Positions 49,294 through 58,123 of a stretch of DNA of 64,000 nucleotides are shown here, one piece after another (positions within the stretch are counted from its first letter, which is position 1; each line of letters starts with the position of its first letter). The notes under the pieces were generated by a model. It was given only the letters and a program-made list of their open reading frames with translations, did no database searches and was not told the origin of the DNA. Source of the DNA: Solirubrum puertoriconensis (GTDB lineage: Bacteria; Bacteroidota; Bacteroidia; Cytophagales; Hymenobacteraceae). The stretch is from contig NZ_LNAL01000008.1 in NCBI RefSeq assembly GCF_001483135.1, forward strand, positions 248,001-312,000. Direction: 5' to 3'. Both the position numbers and the translations under genes were made by a program.

Positions 49294-50520
49294 TTATACG
49301 AGCTGACGCAACGCCAACTCGAACGACGTGCGTGCTACTTGGTTGGCATGGCCTTGCGAATGCGTGCGCTCCAATGCCCGCAAAATGGTGCGCGAAATGT
49401 CGCCAAAGATGGCTTGGTCGGTGATTTCGGCGTTGGTTTCCATCAGGTAGGCAAATACCCGGGCCATGCCGCAATTGGCAATAAAGTCGGGTACTACAGC
49501 CGTATGGGCATCGGCAAACTCGCCCGTAGGGCCGAAGAAGATTTCGGGGTCAGCAAAAGGTACGTTGGCGCCGCAGCTTATTACCTCGAGCCCGCCCGCG
49601 AGCAGCTGCTCCAACTGCTCGCGCGTAACAAGCCGCGAGGCCGCTGCTGGCACGAATATCTCAGCGCCCGACGACCAGATCTGCTGGTTTACTTCTTCAA
49701 ATGAAAGCAGGTTGTCGGCCGTAAGAGCATTGCCCTGGCGGTTGAGCAGCAAAGCCCGGATTTCCTCGAACGAGAAGCCCTCGGGGCGCATTAAGCCACC
49801 GGCCCGGTCGATGATGCCGGTGATGATGGCACCTTGCTGCGCCAAGTAGTAAGCTGCCGCGGCCCCCACGTTGCCCCAGCCCTGAATAATGGCGCGCTTG
49901 CCGGTTACTTCTTGCTCGGGCCACAAGCGGTAGTAGTGGCGCACAGCTTCGGCCACGCCGTAGCCGGTAATCAGGTCGGCTACGGTGTAGCGGCGGGCGC
50001 GGTCGGGCGTAAACTGCTCGTCCTCTACTACTTTGATAACACCTTGGCGCAGTTGGCCTACCTTCTGGATCTTCTGCGGCTCGCTGGCGCGGTAGTGGCC
50101 CGTTACAATACCCTCCTGCGGGTGCCACAGGCCGTAGTCTTCGGTGATGGGGATTACCTCGTGAATTTCGTCCACGTTCAGGTCGCCGCCAGTGCCGTAG
50201 TAGTTCTTCAGCAACGGAATAACGGCGCGGTACCAGCGCTCCAGCACGCCGCGCTTGCGGGGGTCTTGCGGATCGAAATTGATGCCCGATTTAGCGCCGC
50301 CAATGGCCGGGCCCGACACGGTGAACTTTACCTCCATCGTTTTGGCCAAACTCTCTACTTCGCGCTTATCAAGGCCTTTGCGCATGCGCGTGCCACCGCC
50401 GGCTGCGCCGCCACGCAGCGAATTAATTACCACCCAGCCTTCGGCCTCGGTTTCGGAGTCTTTCCACTCAAATACGATTTCGGGGCGTTTGTTCTCGAAG
50501 GTGGCGAGTAAGTCGCGCAT
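49294..50520 (-). CDS. Glu/Leu/Phe/Val dehydrogenase family protein, atypical glutamate-dehydrogenase type
   Basis: A 408-residue amino-acid dehydrogenase. SLRGGAAGGGTRMRKGLDKREVESLAKTMEVKF read in parts, the catalytic Lys region GPAIGGAKSGINFDP near residue 75, GTGGDLNVDEIHEV and the NAD-binding IIQGWGNVGAAAAYYLAQQGA near residue 210 follow the family order. FVPAAASRLVT and FIANCGMARVFAY are substrate-domain motifs. It belongs to the glutamate-dehydrogenase-like branch, distinct from the leucine dehydrogenase at 34051. Exact substrate not certain. Its upstream 265 bases hold no other gene. Confidence 0.85.
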   Translation of the reverse strand: MRDLLATFENKRPEIVFEWKDSETEAEGWVVINSLRGGAAGGGTRMRKGLDKREVESLAKTMEVKFTVSGPAIGGAKSGINFDPQDPRKRGVLERWYRAVIPLLKNYYGTGGDLNVDEIHEVIPITEDYGLWHPQEGIVTGHYRASEPQKIQKVGQLRQGVIKVVEDEQFTPDRARRYTVADLITGYGVAEAVRHYYRLWPEQEVTGKRAIIQGWGNVGAAAAYYLAQQGAIITGIIDRAGGLMRPEGFSFEEIRALLLNRQGNALTADNLLSFEEVNQQIWSSGAEIFVPAAASRLVTREQLEQLLAGGLEVISCGANVPFADPEIFFGPTGEFADAHTAVVPDFIANCGMARVFAYLMETNAEITDQAIFGDISRTILRALERTHSQGHANQVARTSFELALRQLV

Positions 50521-50785
50521 AATCAGCGGGTAAGAAGTTGGGTGGGAGAATTACTGGAAGATATAGGGCAGGCGGCCCCTCGGGCCCTTGCCGGCGCTCA
50601 AAGGTACAGCGACCTAGGCAATGGGGCGAAAATACATGGGCGGTAAACTCCCTCTGGAAGGCAGTATTCGCGGAAACGGCCAAAAATTTCGGCTGCGGGG
50701 GCCTTGTATAGGAACTTTACACTATAGGTAGCACGTATTACGCGTACTGCTCACCCAGAGTAATATTTCCACCTTGCAAGCCTCC

Positions 50786-51094
50786 ATGAAACCACTGCTT
50801 TCGCGCGTAGAATCCAAGAAAGTGGATAAGGCTGCAGCGATGCTAAAAGTGCTGGCTCACCCCAAGCGTTTGGCCATCGTTGACCTGCTCGGCAAAGAAG
50901 ATAAAATGACCGTGACGGAAATATACCGCACGCTCGGATTACCGCAAGCCATAGCTTCTCAGCACCTTATCACCCTTAAAGACCGCGGCATCTTGTCGTC
51001 GTTTAAGGTCGGCACCAAAATCTACTACTCCCTTTCCATCCCCAAACTGCTCGACGTGATTGATACGCTCGAGGGGTGCTGCGACACGATGTAA
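50786..51094 (+). CDS. ArsR/SmtB-family transcriptional regulator
   Basis: A 102-residue winged-helix regulator: AAAMLKVLAHPKRLAIVDLLGKEDKMTVTEIYRTLGLPQAIASQHLITLKDRGIL read in pieces is the ArsR helix-turn-helix with ASQHLITLKDRG as recognition region, then the wing SSFKVGTKIYYSL. The C-terminal CCDTM has two adjacent cysteines that could sense metal or redox state, though not the classic CxC pair. The ATG at 50786 gives the family N-terminus; TTG 50774 would add four residues. No arsenic, metal or sulfur gene is adjacent, so targets are unknown. Confidence 0.85.
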   Translation: MKPLLSRVESKKVDKAAAMLKVLAHPKRLAIVDLLGKEDKMTVTEIYRTLGLPQAIASQHLITLKDRGILSSFKVGTKIYYSLSIPKLLDVIDTLEGCCDTM

Positions 51095-51128
51095 GGGACC
51101 TAACCCGCCTAGCTTCACCAAGCTCGAA

Positions 51129-51165
51129 GGCCCTGCCTCTAACCACGAGGCGGGGCCTTTGTGCG
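51129..51165. terminator. Terminator after the ArsR gene
   Basis: AAGGCCCTGCCTC pairs with GAGGCGGGGCCTT (one mismatch) around TAACCAC, followed by TGTGCGTTT. A second GC-only hairpin (51210-51235) lacks a T-run on either strand and is not called as a terminator. Confidence 0.65.
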
Positions 51166-51263
51166 TTTAGACGGGTTAGTGGTACTTGCCCTATGTGCCC
51201 CCCAACGACAGCGCCCCCGCAAAAGGCGGGGGCGCTACATCAAATAGGCGGTACGTAGGAAAT

Positions 51264-52538
51264 CTAAGCGGTGGCTTGCTGGCGCTCCAGATCGAATAAG
51301 TCGTTCAGCACGTCAATCATCTGGTCGGCGTCGTCGCGCTTGCAGGCGGCCTTGAGTTGCAACACGTGCTGCTTCAGGATTTTCTGCATTAGCGACTTGG
51401 TAACGTCGTCGAGGCGCTTGGCTTCTTCGGCCGATACTTTCTTCTGGTAGCGGTCCAGTTCTTCCTGGCGCAGCTGCTCTAGCGCACCTTTAATCTTCTG
51501 AATCACGGGCGACACCATCATTTCGCGGCTCCACTCGTCGAGGCCAGCAATACTGTCGGCAATGATGGCGCGCACTTGTGGCACGGCAGCCAAGCGGCGC
51601 TCCACGGCTTCGGAGGCGCGACCCTGAATAGCGTCGATGTTGTAGAGCAGGATGCCGGGCACTTGCTCTACCTCAGGCTCGATGCTGCGCGGCACCGACA
51701 AGTCGATGAAGAACTTGTAGCTGAGCACCTCTAGGCGGCCAACCATATCGGCCGTAAAATAGGGCGTGTCGCGGGCGATGGAGGAGATAACTACATCGGC
51801 CTCTTGCAGCGCATCTACCAGGTTCTCGAAGTCAATCACCTTCAGGCCTTCGCATTCGGCGGCCAATGCCTCGGCTTTAGTGCGGGTGCGGTTGCAGATG
51901 GTGACATCGGCAAACGACTTGTTATTGGTAAGGTGGCGGCACACATCGGCGCCAATCTCACCTAGGCCAACTACCAGCACGCGGGGGCTGGCAAAGTCGG
52001 TGGTTAGCTCCTCAACCAGCTCCACGGCCGCGTACGAGGTAGAAGCGGCCCCGTCGCGGAACGAGGTTTCTTGCTGTACGCGCTTGTTGGTGAAGAATAC
52101 CGAGTGCAGCAGGCGGTGCAGGAAGGGCCCGGCCGCATCGGCATCGGCCGACCACTGGTAGGCCGTCTTCACTTGGCTGGCAATTTGCAAATCGCCGATT
52201 ACCTGCGCATCCAAGCCCATGGCTACCTCAAAGAGGTGCTGCACGGCCTCGTCGGCAGTGTTGTAGAGGTTAAAGTACTCGTAGTACGACACCATATCGG
52301 CCACGCCCTTAAGGTTGCCCAGCGCCTCAATAATGGCGGGGCTCTGGTCGCGGTCGGCGGCGTAATAGATTTCGGTACGGTTGCAGGTGCTCAGCACGAG
52401 CAGGTCGGACAAGCCGAGCTCCTGATGAAGCGTGTCGAGAAAGCGACGGCAGGCCGGTTCATCCAACGCAATCAGCTCGCGAATGGCGAGCGGTGCGGTT
52501 TTATAGGATAGCCCTACGGCCTTAAACGGGTGGGTCAT
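51264..52538 (-). CDS. hemA: Glutamyl-tRNA reductase
   Basis: First committed enzyme of the C5 haem pathway: reduces the glutamyl group of Glu-tRNA to glutamate-1-semialdehyde with NADPH. KAVGLSYKTAPLAIRE opens it; LSTCNRTEIY near residue 50 has the nucleophilic Cys; VVGLGEIGADVCRHL near residue 188 is the NADPH-binding motif; a long C-terminal helix forms the dimer. Length 424 is typical. ATG 52538 is the family start; a longer in-frame ORF is not. An exact -7 motif lies upstream on its strand. Haem demand fits the respiratory-type Fe-S/flavin genes in the window. Confidence 0.94.
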   Translation of the reverse strand: MTHPFKAVGLSYKTAPLAIRELIALDEPACRRFLDTLHQELGLSDLLVLSTCNRTEIYYAADRDQSPAIIEALGNLKGVADMVSYYEYFNLYNTADEAVQHLFEVAMGLDAQVIGDLQIASQVKTAYQWSADADAAGPFLHRLLHSVFFTNKRVQQETSFRDGAASTSYAAVELVEELTTDFASPRVLVVGLGEIGADVCRHLTNNKSFADVTICNRTRTKAEALAAECEGLKVIDFENLVDALQEADVVISSIARDTPYFTADMVGRLEVLSYKFFIDLSVPRSIEPEVEQVPGILLYNIDAIQGRASEAVERRLAAVPQVRAIIADSIAGLDEWSREMMVSPVIQKIKGALEQLRQEELDRYQKKVSAEEAKRLDDVTKSLMQKILKQHVLQLKAACKRDDADQMIDVLNDLFDLERQQATA

Positions 52539-52976
52539 AGCTAGTGCTACGGGCGACGTAGAAGTGGAATGCAAAATTACGGCGCATTTTGCTAGGGAAA
52601 AACACCGAAAAATGTAAAGCGGTTCGAGCAAAAGGCGAAGTGCTGTTTTTTACCGTTAAAGCGGCATTGCGCCTCGGTGGGTTGATAAAAATCATCTTCA
52701 CAGACCCACCAAAATGCCTTGCCAGCAACACATTAAACGTACGCGCAAAGTCAGCTTTGGTCAATCGCCAAATGATGTGATAGCAGCGGGTTGAAGCAGA
52801 AAAATGCCGCTTACCTGCTGCCATGCACCCTTCGGCACAGCGCAGCGTTCTTAAGAAGTACCGCCTAGCTGCCCAATTGTTAAGCATCGGTAGGCCTAGG
52901 TGCTGCGTACTTTCGCAACCATGCATGCGTTGCCAGCAGCTAATTGGTTGCCTGTTGCCGCTGTTTCTTTTGCTCT
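52539..52976. other. Intergenic region between divergent hemA and sensor-kinase genes
   Basis: A 438-base gene-free stretch, less GC-rich than its surroundings. It holds the hemA -7 element and, on the other strand, a near -7 match TACTTTCG at 52908-52915 that may serve the kinase gene. A CCTAGG is at 52895. Short open frames of about 60 codons on both strands have no coding character. No RNA gene or repeat was recognised. Confidence 0.5.
52572..52579 (-). promoter_or_regulatory. Candidate -7 element of hemA
   Basis: On the minus strand this is TAATTTTG, an exact TAnnTTTG match, 33 bases before the hemA ATG. T-rich sequence lies about 20 bases further upstream. Confidence 0.5.
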
Positions 52977-54161
52977 GTGCTCCCCATCTACGACCAAAAA
53001 TCCCGGATTAAGCTGCTGATTGTGGTGATGGCGCTGGTAATCGGCGCCGTAACGGTGGTGTACACCAACTTGCTGGTGCGCCGCCTTTCGGAGCGCGAGC
53101 AACAGCAGATCGACTTGTATGCCAAAGCCTTGCGCTTTGTTATCAACTCCGAGTCCGACGACACGAACATTCAGTTTGCCTCCACCGAAATCATCGAGGC
53201 CAACAAAACCATTCCGGTAATTTGGGCCGATGCCGAGGGCACGGTGCTCGACTACCGCAACCTCGATGTGCCGGCTCGCCTCAACGAAGCCGACCGCGAG
53301 CGGCTGCTGAACCGCGAAATCGAGGAAATGCGCAGCCAACACCCGCCTATTGTGGTGGAGCTGGGCGCCGGCTTGCGCAACTACATCTACTATAAGGACT
53401 CGGTTATTCTGAGCCAGCTACGTACCTACCCGCTGGTACAGCTGGCCGTTATTGCCTCGCTAGCGGTGGTGGCGTATTTTGCCTTTAGCTACTCGCGCCG
53501 GGCCGAGCAAAACCGCGTGTGGGTGGGCTTGGCCAAGGAAACCGCGCACCAGCTCGGCACCCCGCTCAGCAGCCTCATGGCGTGGCAGAGCTACATGAAG
53601 GACTCGCCTAGGTTTGAGGGCGAGCCGGTAGTAGAGGAGCTGGCCAAAGACATCCGCAGGCTCGAAATCATTACGGAGCGCTTCTCCAACATCGGCTCCA
53701 TCCCGGTACTCAAGGATGAGGATATCTACCAAGTGGCCGAGCGCGCCGTGGATTACCTGAAGGTGCGGGTATCGCGCAAGGTGGTGTTTAAGGTTGAAAG
53801 CCTGCTGCCGCCCGCTGCTACGGCCAAAGTAAACGTGCCGCTATTGGAGTGGGTAATCGAGAACGTCTGTAAAAACGCCGTCGATGCCATGGATGGGCGC
53901 GGCTCTATTACGCTGGTACTGCGCCACGGCGGGCGCAACCACAAACAAATAGCCCTCGACATTACCGACACGGGCAAAGGCATACCCAAGAGCAAGTTCG
54001 AAACGGTGTTTCTGCCGGGCTACACCACCAAAAAGCGCGGGTGGGGCCTAGGGCTGGCCTTGGCCAAGCGCATTATTGAAAATTACCACAAAGGCCGGCT
54101 ATACGTGCGCTGGTCGGAGGTGGGCAAGGGTACTACCTTCCGGGTGCTGCTCAACGCCTAG
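52977..54161 (+). CDS. Orphan membrane sensor histidine kinase
   Basis: A 394-residue histidine kinase starting at GTG 52977. Two membrane segments (LIVVMALVIGAVTVVYTNLL and VQLAVIASLAVVAYFAFSYS) flank a periplasmic sensor of about 125 residues. The cytoplasmic part has the H-box KETAHQLGTPLSSLMAW with the phosphoacceptor His near residue 190, N-box ENVCKNAVDAMDG, G1 ITDTGKGIPKS, F-box FLPGYTTKKRGWGLGLALAKRI. All kinase motifs are intact. No response regulator gene is next to it, so it is an orphan; signal unknown. The stop TAG is in CCTAGG. Confidence 0.9.
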   Translation: MLPIYDQKSRIKLLIVVMALVIGAVTVVYTNLLVRRLSEREQQQIDLYAKALRFVINSESDDTNIQFASTEIIEANKTIPVIWADAEGTVLDYRNLDVPARLNEADRERLLNREIEEMRSQHPPIVVELGAGLRNYIYYKDSVILSQLRTYPLVQLAVIASLAVVAYFAFSYSRRAEQNRVWVGLAKETAHQLGTPLSSLMAWQSYMKDSPRFEGEPVVEELAKDIRRLEIITERFSNIGSIPVLKDEDIYQVAERAVDYLKVRVSRKVVFKVESLLPPAATAKVNVPLLEWVIENVCKNAVDAMDGRGSITLVLRHGGRNHKQIALDITDTGKGIPKSKFETVFLPGYTTKKRGWGLGLALAKRIIENYHKGRLYVRWSEVGKGTTFRVLLNA

Positions 54162-54170
54162 GTGCTCAGC

Positions 54171-55292
54171 CTACTGCGCGGCGCCCTCTGCAGCTTCGGC
54201 GGCGGCTCCGCCGGCGCGGCGCGGCTCTTTCCGGTTCGTGATTTCGACGTAGCTATTGCCGCTCACAGGTTTGCCGTGGTGGGTGCCCGTTACGCGGCAC
54301 ATGCCTTCCCAATACGGCAGCTTAATGCCGGCAATCAGCTTCAGCACCAACTCTTGGTCGTTCATCACGGGCTCCACGAGCAGGTCGTAGCCTTTGCTTG
54401 GCACACGCACGCGCCATTTAGCCGGATAGCGCAGGCCGGTTTCTGGGCTCTTCCACCACTCCAGGGTTTCCAGCTGAAAATCCTTTTCGCCGAGGTGCGT
54501 GTTCTCGTTGGTAGTAGAGTTGTGCGAGCCGCCCCCTAGGTACTGGCCGGTGTTTTTGTTGTACACGGTGTACAGCATCAGCTCCTCGCGCGGCTCGTTC
54601 AGCTGAATGCTAAACCAATCCCAGCCGATGTCTTTGCGCGTTACGGAGCCGCAATTCCACTGCCGGTCGTACCACAGTTCCCCCAATACGGGGCGGGCCT
54701 GGCCACCTAGGGTGATGGTGCCGCGGGCATCGAGGCGCGGGTAGCTGTAGTAGCCCGCCGAGGCAATGTTGCCGTAGTTTTCGTAGCCGGTGCCGCCGTG
54801 CAGCAGCACGGGCTTGGTGGGCTGGGTGGTTAGGTTCAGCCCGAAGCCAGGGTGGTTTACCATGTCGGCCTGCAACTGGTACTTGCCCTCTTGGCCGCGC
54901 AGCGCCCAGGTTTGGTTTTTCTTCTGCAGGCGCAGGTTTAGGGGCAGGGTAGCGGGCAGTTCATCGGCCAGGCCGCTCCACTTATAATCGTACCGGAAGC
55001 TTTTTTGCTGCGGGTCCGTCAGGGCCACGTTCACCATCAGGTGGTCCTTCTTGCCGGTGGGGTTGAAGTGGAAGAACACGTACTCCAGCCCGTAGGTGTG
55101 GCCCGAAAGTGAGTCGCGCAGGTGGCCCGTGAAGTACCACCACTCCAGGGAGTTGCGCGGGTGCACGGCTTCTTCCTGCGGCAACTGGGCCTGCTGGTTA
55201 AATACGTCGTGCTTGGTGGTGGGCTTGAGCGAACAGGCGGGGCTGAGCAGCGTCAGGAGCAAGGCGGCGGCCGGGAGCAGCTTATTCATCAT
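54171..55292 (-). CDS. AttH/CrtC-like lipocalin-fold lipoprotein
   Basis: A 373-residue lipoprotein with lipobox LLSPACS (Cys near residue 20). The body carries SLEWWYFTGHL near residue 50, YGLEYVFFHF, TGYENYGNIASAGYYSYPRLDA, GELWYDRQW and GWDWFSIQL, the Trp/Tyr-rich pattern of the AttH/hydroxyneurosporene-synthase lipocalin-like superfamily. Family members hydrate carotenoids or have unknown secreted roles; the lipid anchor suggests an envelope role. The last 20 residues are Ala/Gly-rich. It converges with the kinase gene, ten bases apart. No carotenoid gene is nearby. Confidence 0.8.
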   Translation of the reverse strand: MMNKLLPAAALLLTLLSPACSLKPTTKHDVFNQQAQLPQEEAVHPRNSLEWWYFTGHLRDSLSGHTYGLEYVFFHFNPTGKKDHLMVNVALTDPQQKSFRYDYKWSGLADELPATLPLNLRLQKKNQTWALRGQEGKYQLQADMVNHPGFGLNLTTQPTKPVLLHGGTGYENYGNIASAGYYSYPRLDARGTITLGGQARPVLGELWYDRQWNCGSVTRKDIGWDWFSIQLNEPREELMLYTVYNKNTGQYLGGGSHNSTTNENTHLGEKDFQLETLEWWKSPETGLRYPAKWRVRVPSKGYDLLVEPVMNDQELVLKLIAGIKLPYWEGMCRVTGTHHGKPVSGNSYVEITNRKEPRRAGGAAAEAAEGAAQ

Positions 55293-55327
55293 GGCCTTGG
55301 CATAAGCTGCTGAGGTGCCGAAAGGTT

Positions 55328-56070
55328 TCAGCGGCTAATGAGGTTACGTGTTTTGATGCGTAGGGTGCTGTACCAACGCAGCGGATGCCACCAAGGGCGA
55401 ACAATCCCACAGCCGCCAACTACTACGATGTCGTTCAGTTGCGCAAGGTCAGGGCGCATTACTACATCGGGTATGGCAACGCCAGCATCCCGAACAAGCC
55501 GTTCTTCTGAATGATACCCAATGGAAGCAAAGGTTAACGTCAGCGGAATAGGTAAGCCCTCTATGTTCATGGTGTAGCGCCCTTCTGCGTCGGTCGAAAT
55601 ACCTCGGGTCGTGCCTTTTACAATAACAGCAGCACCGGGGACAGGGGCTAGGGTCGCAGAATCGAGCACAACGCCGCGCAACAAAGCAGGAGCGGCTGCC
55701 GCTGATTTTCAGTATTCTGTGCAGGCTGCAGTGGCTGTTGCACAGCTGTTGTGCGCTGGGCTACAGCTGCTGCAGGGGTGATTTCGCGCAACCCCCAGAT
55801 TGTAGCCGCCGCTACCAACCACGTGCGCCATGCGCCACCCGTTTTGCTGACGCGAAGCGGACGGCCGAGTTGTGACGCTTTAAACCGGCCGCACGCTAGG
55901 CCGGAGTGTTGGCGCAGATAGGCTAAAATCTCGTCGTCCGTCTGTTGGGTGAAATCGACAACAACTTGCTCGCATGCAGTACAATAACGGCCGTCTTTAG
56001 CCGCATCCATCTGGTCCCAGTTCTGCTGGCATGGTTTGGGAACGGCAAGTTGTGTAGTAGAAAAGATCAT
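55328..56070 (-). pseudogene. Frameshifted carboxypeptidase-like regulatory-domain membrane protein
   Basis: Two overlapping leftward reading frames look like halves of one protein. The upstream frame (start ATG 56070, ends 55648) has an N-terminal region with GRYCTACEQVVVDFTQQTDDEILAYL, then one membrane segment (TWLVAAATIWGLREI) and a Gln/Ala linker. The downstream frame (ends 55328) has a CarboxypepD_reg-like beta-sandwich: LRGVVLDSATLAPVPGAAVIVKGTTRGISTDAEGRY. This membrane protein plus regulatory domain order is common in Bacteroidota. One added base in the AAAA run (TTTT on the plus strand, 55706-55709) would join the frames. Either a real indel, a sequencing slip, or a hidden recoding; the first two are likelier. 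Confidence 0.7.
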
Positions 56071-56201
56071 AGGGTAGTTGCTGAGTGAACACAGCCAATG
56101 GATGCAGCAAGCTCACTCATTCCATAAGCAAGGGCAAACTTTCGCACGCAGCCCCGGCGCATTATTTTCTATCTTTTGCCCCTTATTTCATCCAATTCGC
56201 C

Positions 56202-57971
56202 TTGTCAGCTCCTCTACCTCCCACGCGCTCGGCCGGTTTGTTCCGCCGCAAAGCGCTTTCCGACCTGCTGGCCAACCCCCCGGCCGACGAAGACCTGCAC
56301 GGCTCGCACCCCGGCGAGCATGGCCTGGCGCGCCACCTCACCGTGCGCGACCTCACCTCCCTAGGTATTGCCGCCGTAATTGGAGCAGGCATCTTCAGCA
56401 CCATCGGCAACGCCTCGTACGACGGCGGCCCAGCGGTGTCGTTGCTCTTTGTGTTCACGGCTATTGCCTGCGCGTTTTCGGCCCTGTGCTACGCGCAGTT
56501 TGCGGCCACTATTCCGGTGTCAGGCTCGGCCTACACCTACGCCTACGCCTCGTTTGGCGAGCTGGCCGCCTGGATTATTGGCTGGGCGCTCATCATGGAG
56601 TATGCCGTTGGCAACATTGTGGTGGCCATCAGCTGGTCCGACTACTTTACGGGGTTGCTGAGCGGCGTAGGCATTGAGCTGCCGCTGTGGCTAACCATGG
56701 GTACGCAAAGCGCCTACAAGGGCTACCACGCGGTGCTCGAACTGATGCAGGCCGGCAAACCCCTCGCCGATGCCGCTCCCGATCAGCTGGAAGCTTACAA
56801 AGCCTGGGCCGCAGCCCCCGAGCTATTCGGCGGCTTGCGCTTTGTGGTCGATTTGCCGGCGTTCCTCATTACGGTGCTCATAACCAGCTTGGTGTACGTG
56901 GGTATTAAGGAATCGAAAAACGCTTCGAACCTGCTGGTGCTGCTGAAGCTGGCGGTGGTGTTTGTCGTAATTGTGGTGGGCGTGTTCTACATCAAGCCCG
57001 CCAACTGGAGCCCCTTCGCGCCCAATGGTATTGGCGGCGTGCTCAAGGGCGTATCAGCCGTATTCTTCGCTTATATCGGTTTCGACGCCATCAGCACCAC
57101 GGCCGAGGAGTGCAAAAACCCGCAGCGCGATTTGCCTCGCGCCATGATTTACGCCCTAGTAATCTGCACGGTGCTCTACGTGATTATCACGCTAGTACTC
57201 ACGGGCATGGTGAACTACAAAGAGCTGGCTGTGGGCGACCCGCTGGCGTACGTGTTCAACAAGGTAGGCGTGGAGTGGCTTGGTGGCATTGTGGCCGTTT
57301 CGGCCATCTTTGCCATGGCCTCGGTGCTGCTGGTGTTCCAAATTGGCCAGCCGCGCATCTGGATGACCATGTCGCGCGACGGGTTGCTGCCGCCGGTGTT
57401 TGCCCGCGTGCACCCCAAGTTCCGCACGCCCTCGTTTAGCACCATTGTAACGGGCCTGTTTGTGGGCGTGCCGGCCTTGCTGCTGAACATGGACCTCGTT
57501 ATCGACCTGACGTCTATTGGTACGCTGTTCGCGTTTGCGCTGGTGTGCGGCGGCATCCTAGTTATCGACCCGCGGGGGCAGAGCAATGCGCGCTTTAAAG
57601 TGCCCTACATCAACGGCCGCTACCTGGTGCCGCTGATTTTGTTGGCCGGTGCCGCGCTGGTGATGGTGTACAACCGCGAAAACATCGACGATTTTGTGCG
57701 CAAAGTGAGCTTTGCCGACGGCTACGAAGGTTTCCGACACCAGATACCTATGCTTGTGTTCTTGCTGGCCAGTCTGCTGATAGCAGCCATCTCGTTCCGC
57801 AAGCAGCTTTCGTTGCTGCCGGTGCTGGGCCTGCTCACCAACTTGTACCTCATGACGCAGTTGGGCATCAGCAACTGGGTGCTGTTCGGCGGCTGGCTGA
57901 TCATCGGCTTGGCTATCTACTTCAACTACGGTATTAAGCACAGCAAGCTCAACCGTGCCGTGCCGGCTTAG
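56202..57971 (+). CDS. Amino-acid permease, APC superfamily
   Basis: A 589-residue cationic-amino-acid-type transporter with 12 or more membrane segments. HLTVRDLTSLGIAAVIGAGIFSTIGNA near residue 60 is the first transmembrane segment with the substrate-binding GAGIF motif; AAWIIGWALIMEYAVGNIVVA, AVFFAYIGFDAISTTAEECKNPQRDLPRAM and SRDGLLPPVFARVHPKFRTP are all family segments. The start is best at TTG 56202, which leaves a 60-residue soluble N-terminus; an upstream in-frame extension reads through promoter-like TATCTTTTG. Followed by a terminator. Confidence 0.9.
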   Translation: MSAPLPPTRSAGLFRRKALSDLLANPPADEDLHGSHPGEHGLARHLTVRDLTSLGIAAVIGAGIFSTIGNASYDGGPAVSLLFVFTAIACAFSALCYAQFAATIPVSGSAYTYAYASFGELAAWIIGWALIMEYAVGNIVVAISWSDYFTGLLSGVGIELPLWLTMGTQSAYKGYHAVLELMQAGKPLADAAPDQLEAYKAWAAAPELFGGLRFVVDLPAFLITVLITSLVYVGIKESKNASNLLVLLKLAVVFVVIVVGVFYIKPANWSPFAPNGIGGVLKGVSAVFFAYIGFDAISTTAEECKNPQRDLPRAMIYALVICTVLYVIITLVLTGMVNYKELAVGDPLAYVFNKVGVEWLGGIVAVSAIFAMASVLLVFQIGQPRIWMTMSRDGLLPPVFARVHPKFRTPSFSTIVTGLFVGVPALLLNMDLVIDLTSIGTLFAFALVCGGILVIDPRGQSNARFKVPYINGRYLVPLILLAGAALVMVYNRENIDDFVRKVSFADGYEGFRHQIPMLVFLLASLLIAAISFRKQLSLLPVLGLLTNLYLMTQLGISNWVLFGGWLIIGLAIYFNYGIKHSKLNRAVPA

Positions 57972-57995
57972 GTACGCTGGCCTCTTTATCCAACA

Positions 57996-58034
57996 AACCC
58001 CGGTTGCCACCTAGGCAGCCGGGGTTTTGTTTGC
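57996..58034 (+). terminator. Rho-independent terminator after the permease
   Basis: AACCCCGGTTGCC pairs with GGCAGCCGGGGTT (one mismatch) around ACCTA, followed by TTGTTTGC. A CCTAGG occupies the loop side. Confidence 0.78.
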
Positions 58035-58123
58035 TTGGGCTGCCGTCGACTTGCACTAACTTGCATGGATAGCTGCTGAGCAGCGCTGTTACCTAGGGGC
58101 AATCATTCCCTCTCAATTTCCGC

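Noticed and set aside
51210-51235. Strong GC hairpin AGCGCCCCCGC/GCGGGGGCGCT as hemA terminator
   Set aside because: No T-run on either strand; could be structural or chance in GC-rich DNA.
52589-53011. Short frames of about 60 codons between hemA and the sensor kinase
   Set aside because: No recognised domain, no conserved-looking start context, composition like non-coding DNA; part of the kinase upstream frame.
55648-55720. Programmed -1 frameshifting to join the two halves
   Set aside because: No slippery heptamer of X-XXY-YYZ form and no clear stimulatory structure; a simple one-base indel explains it.
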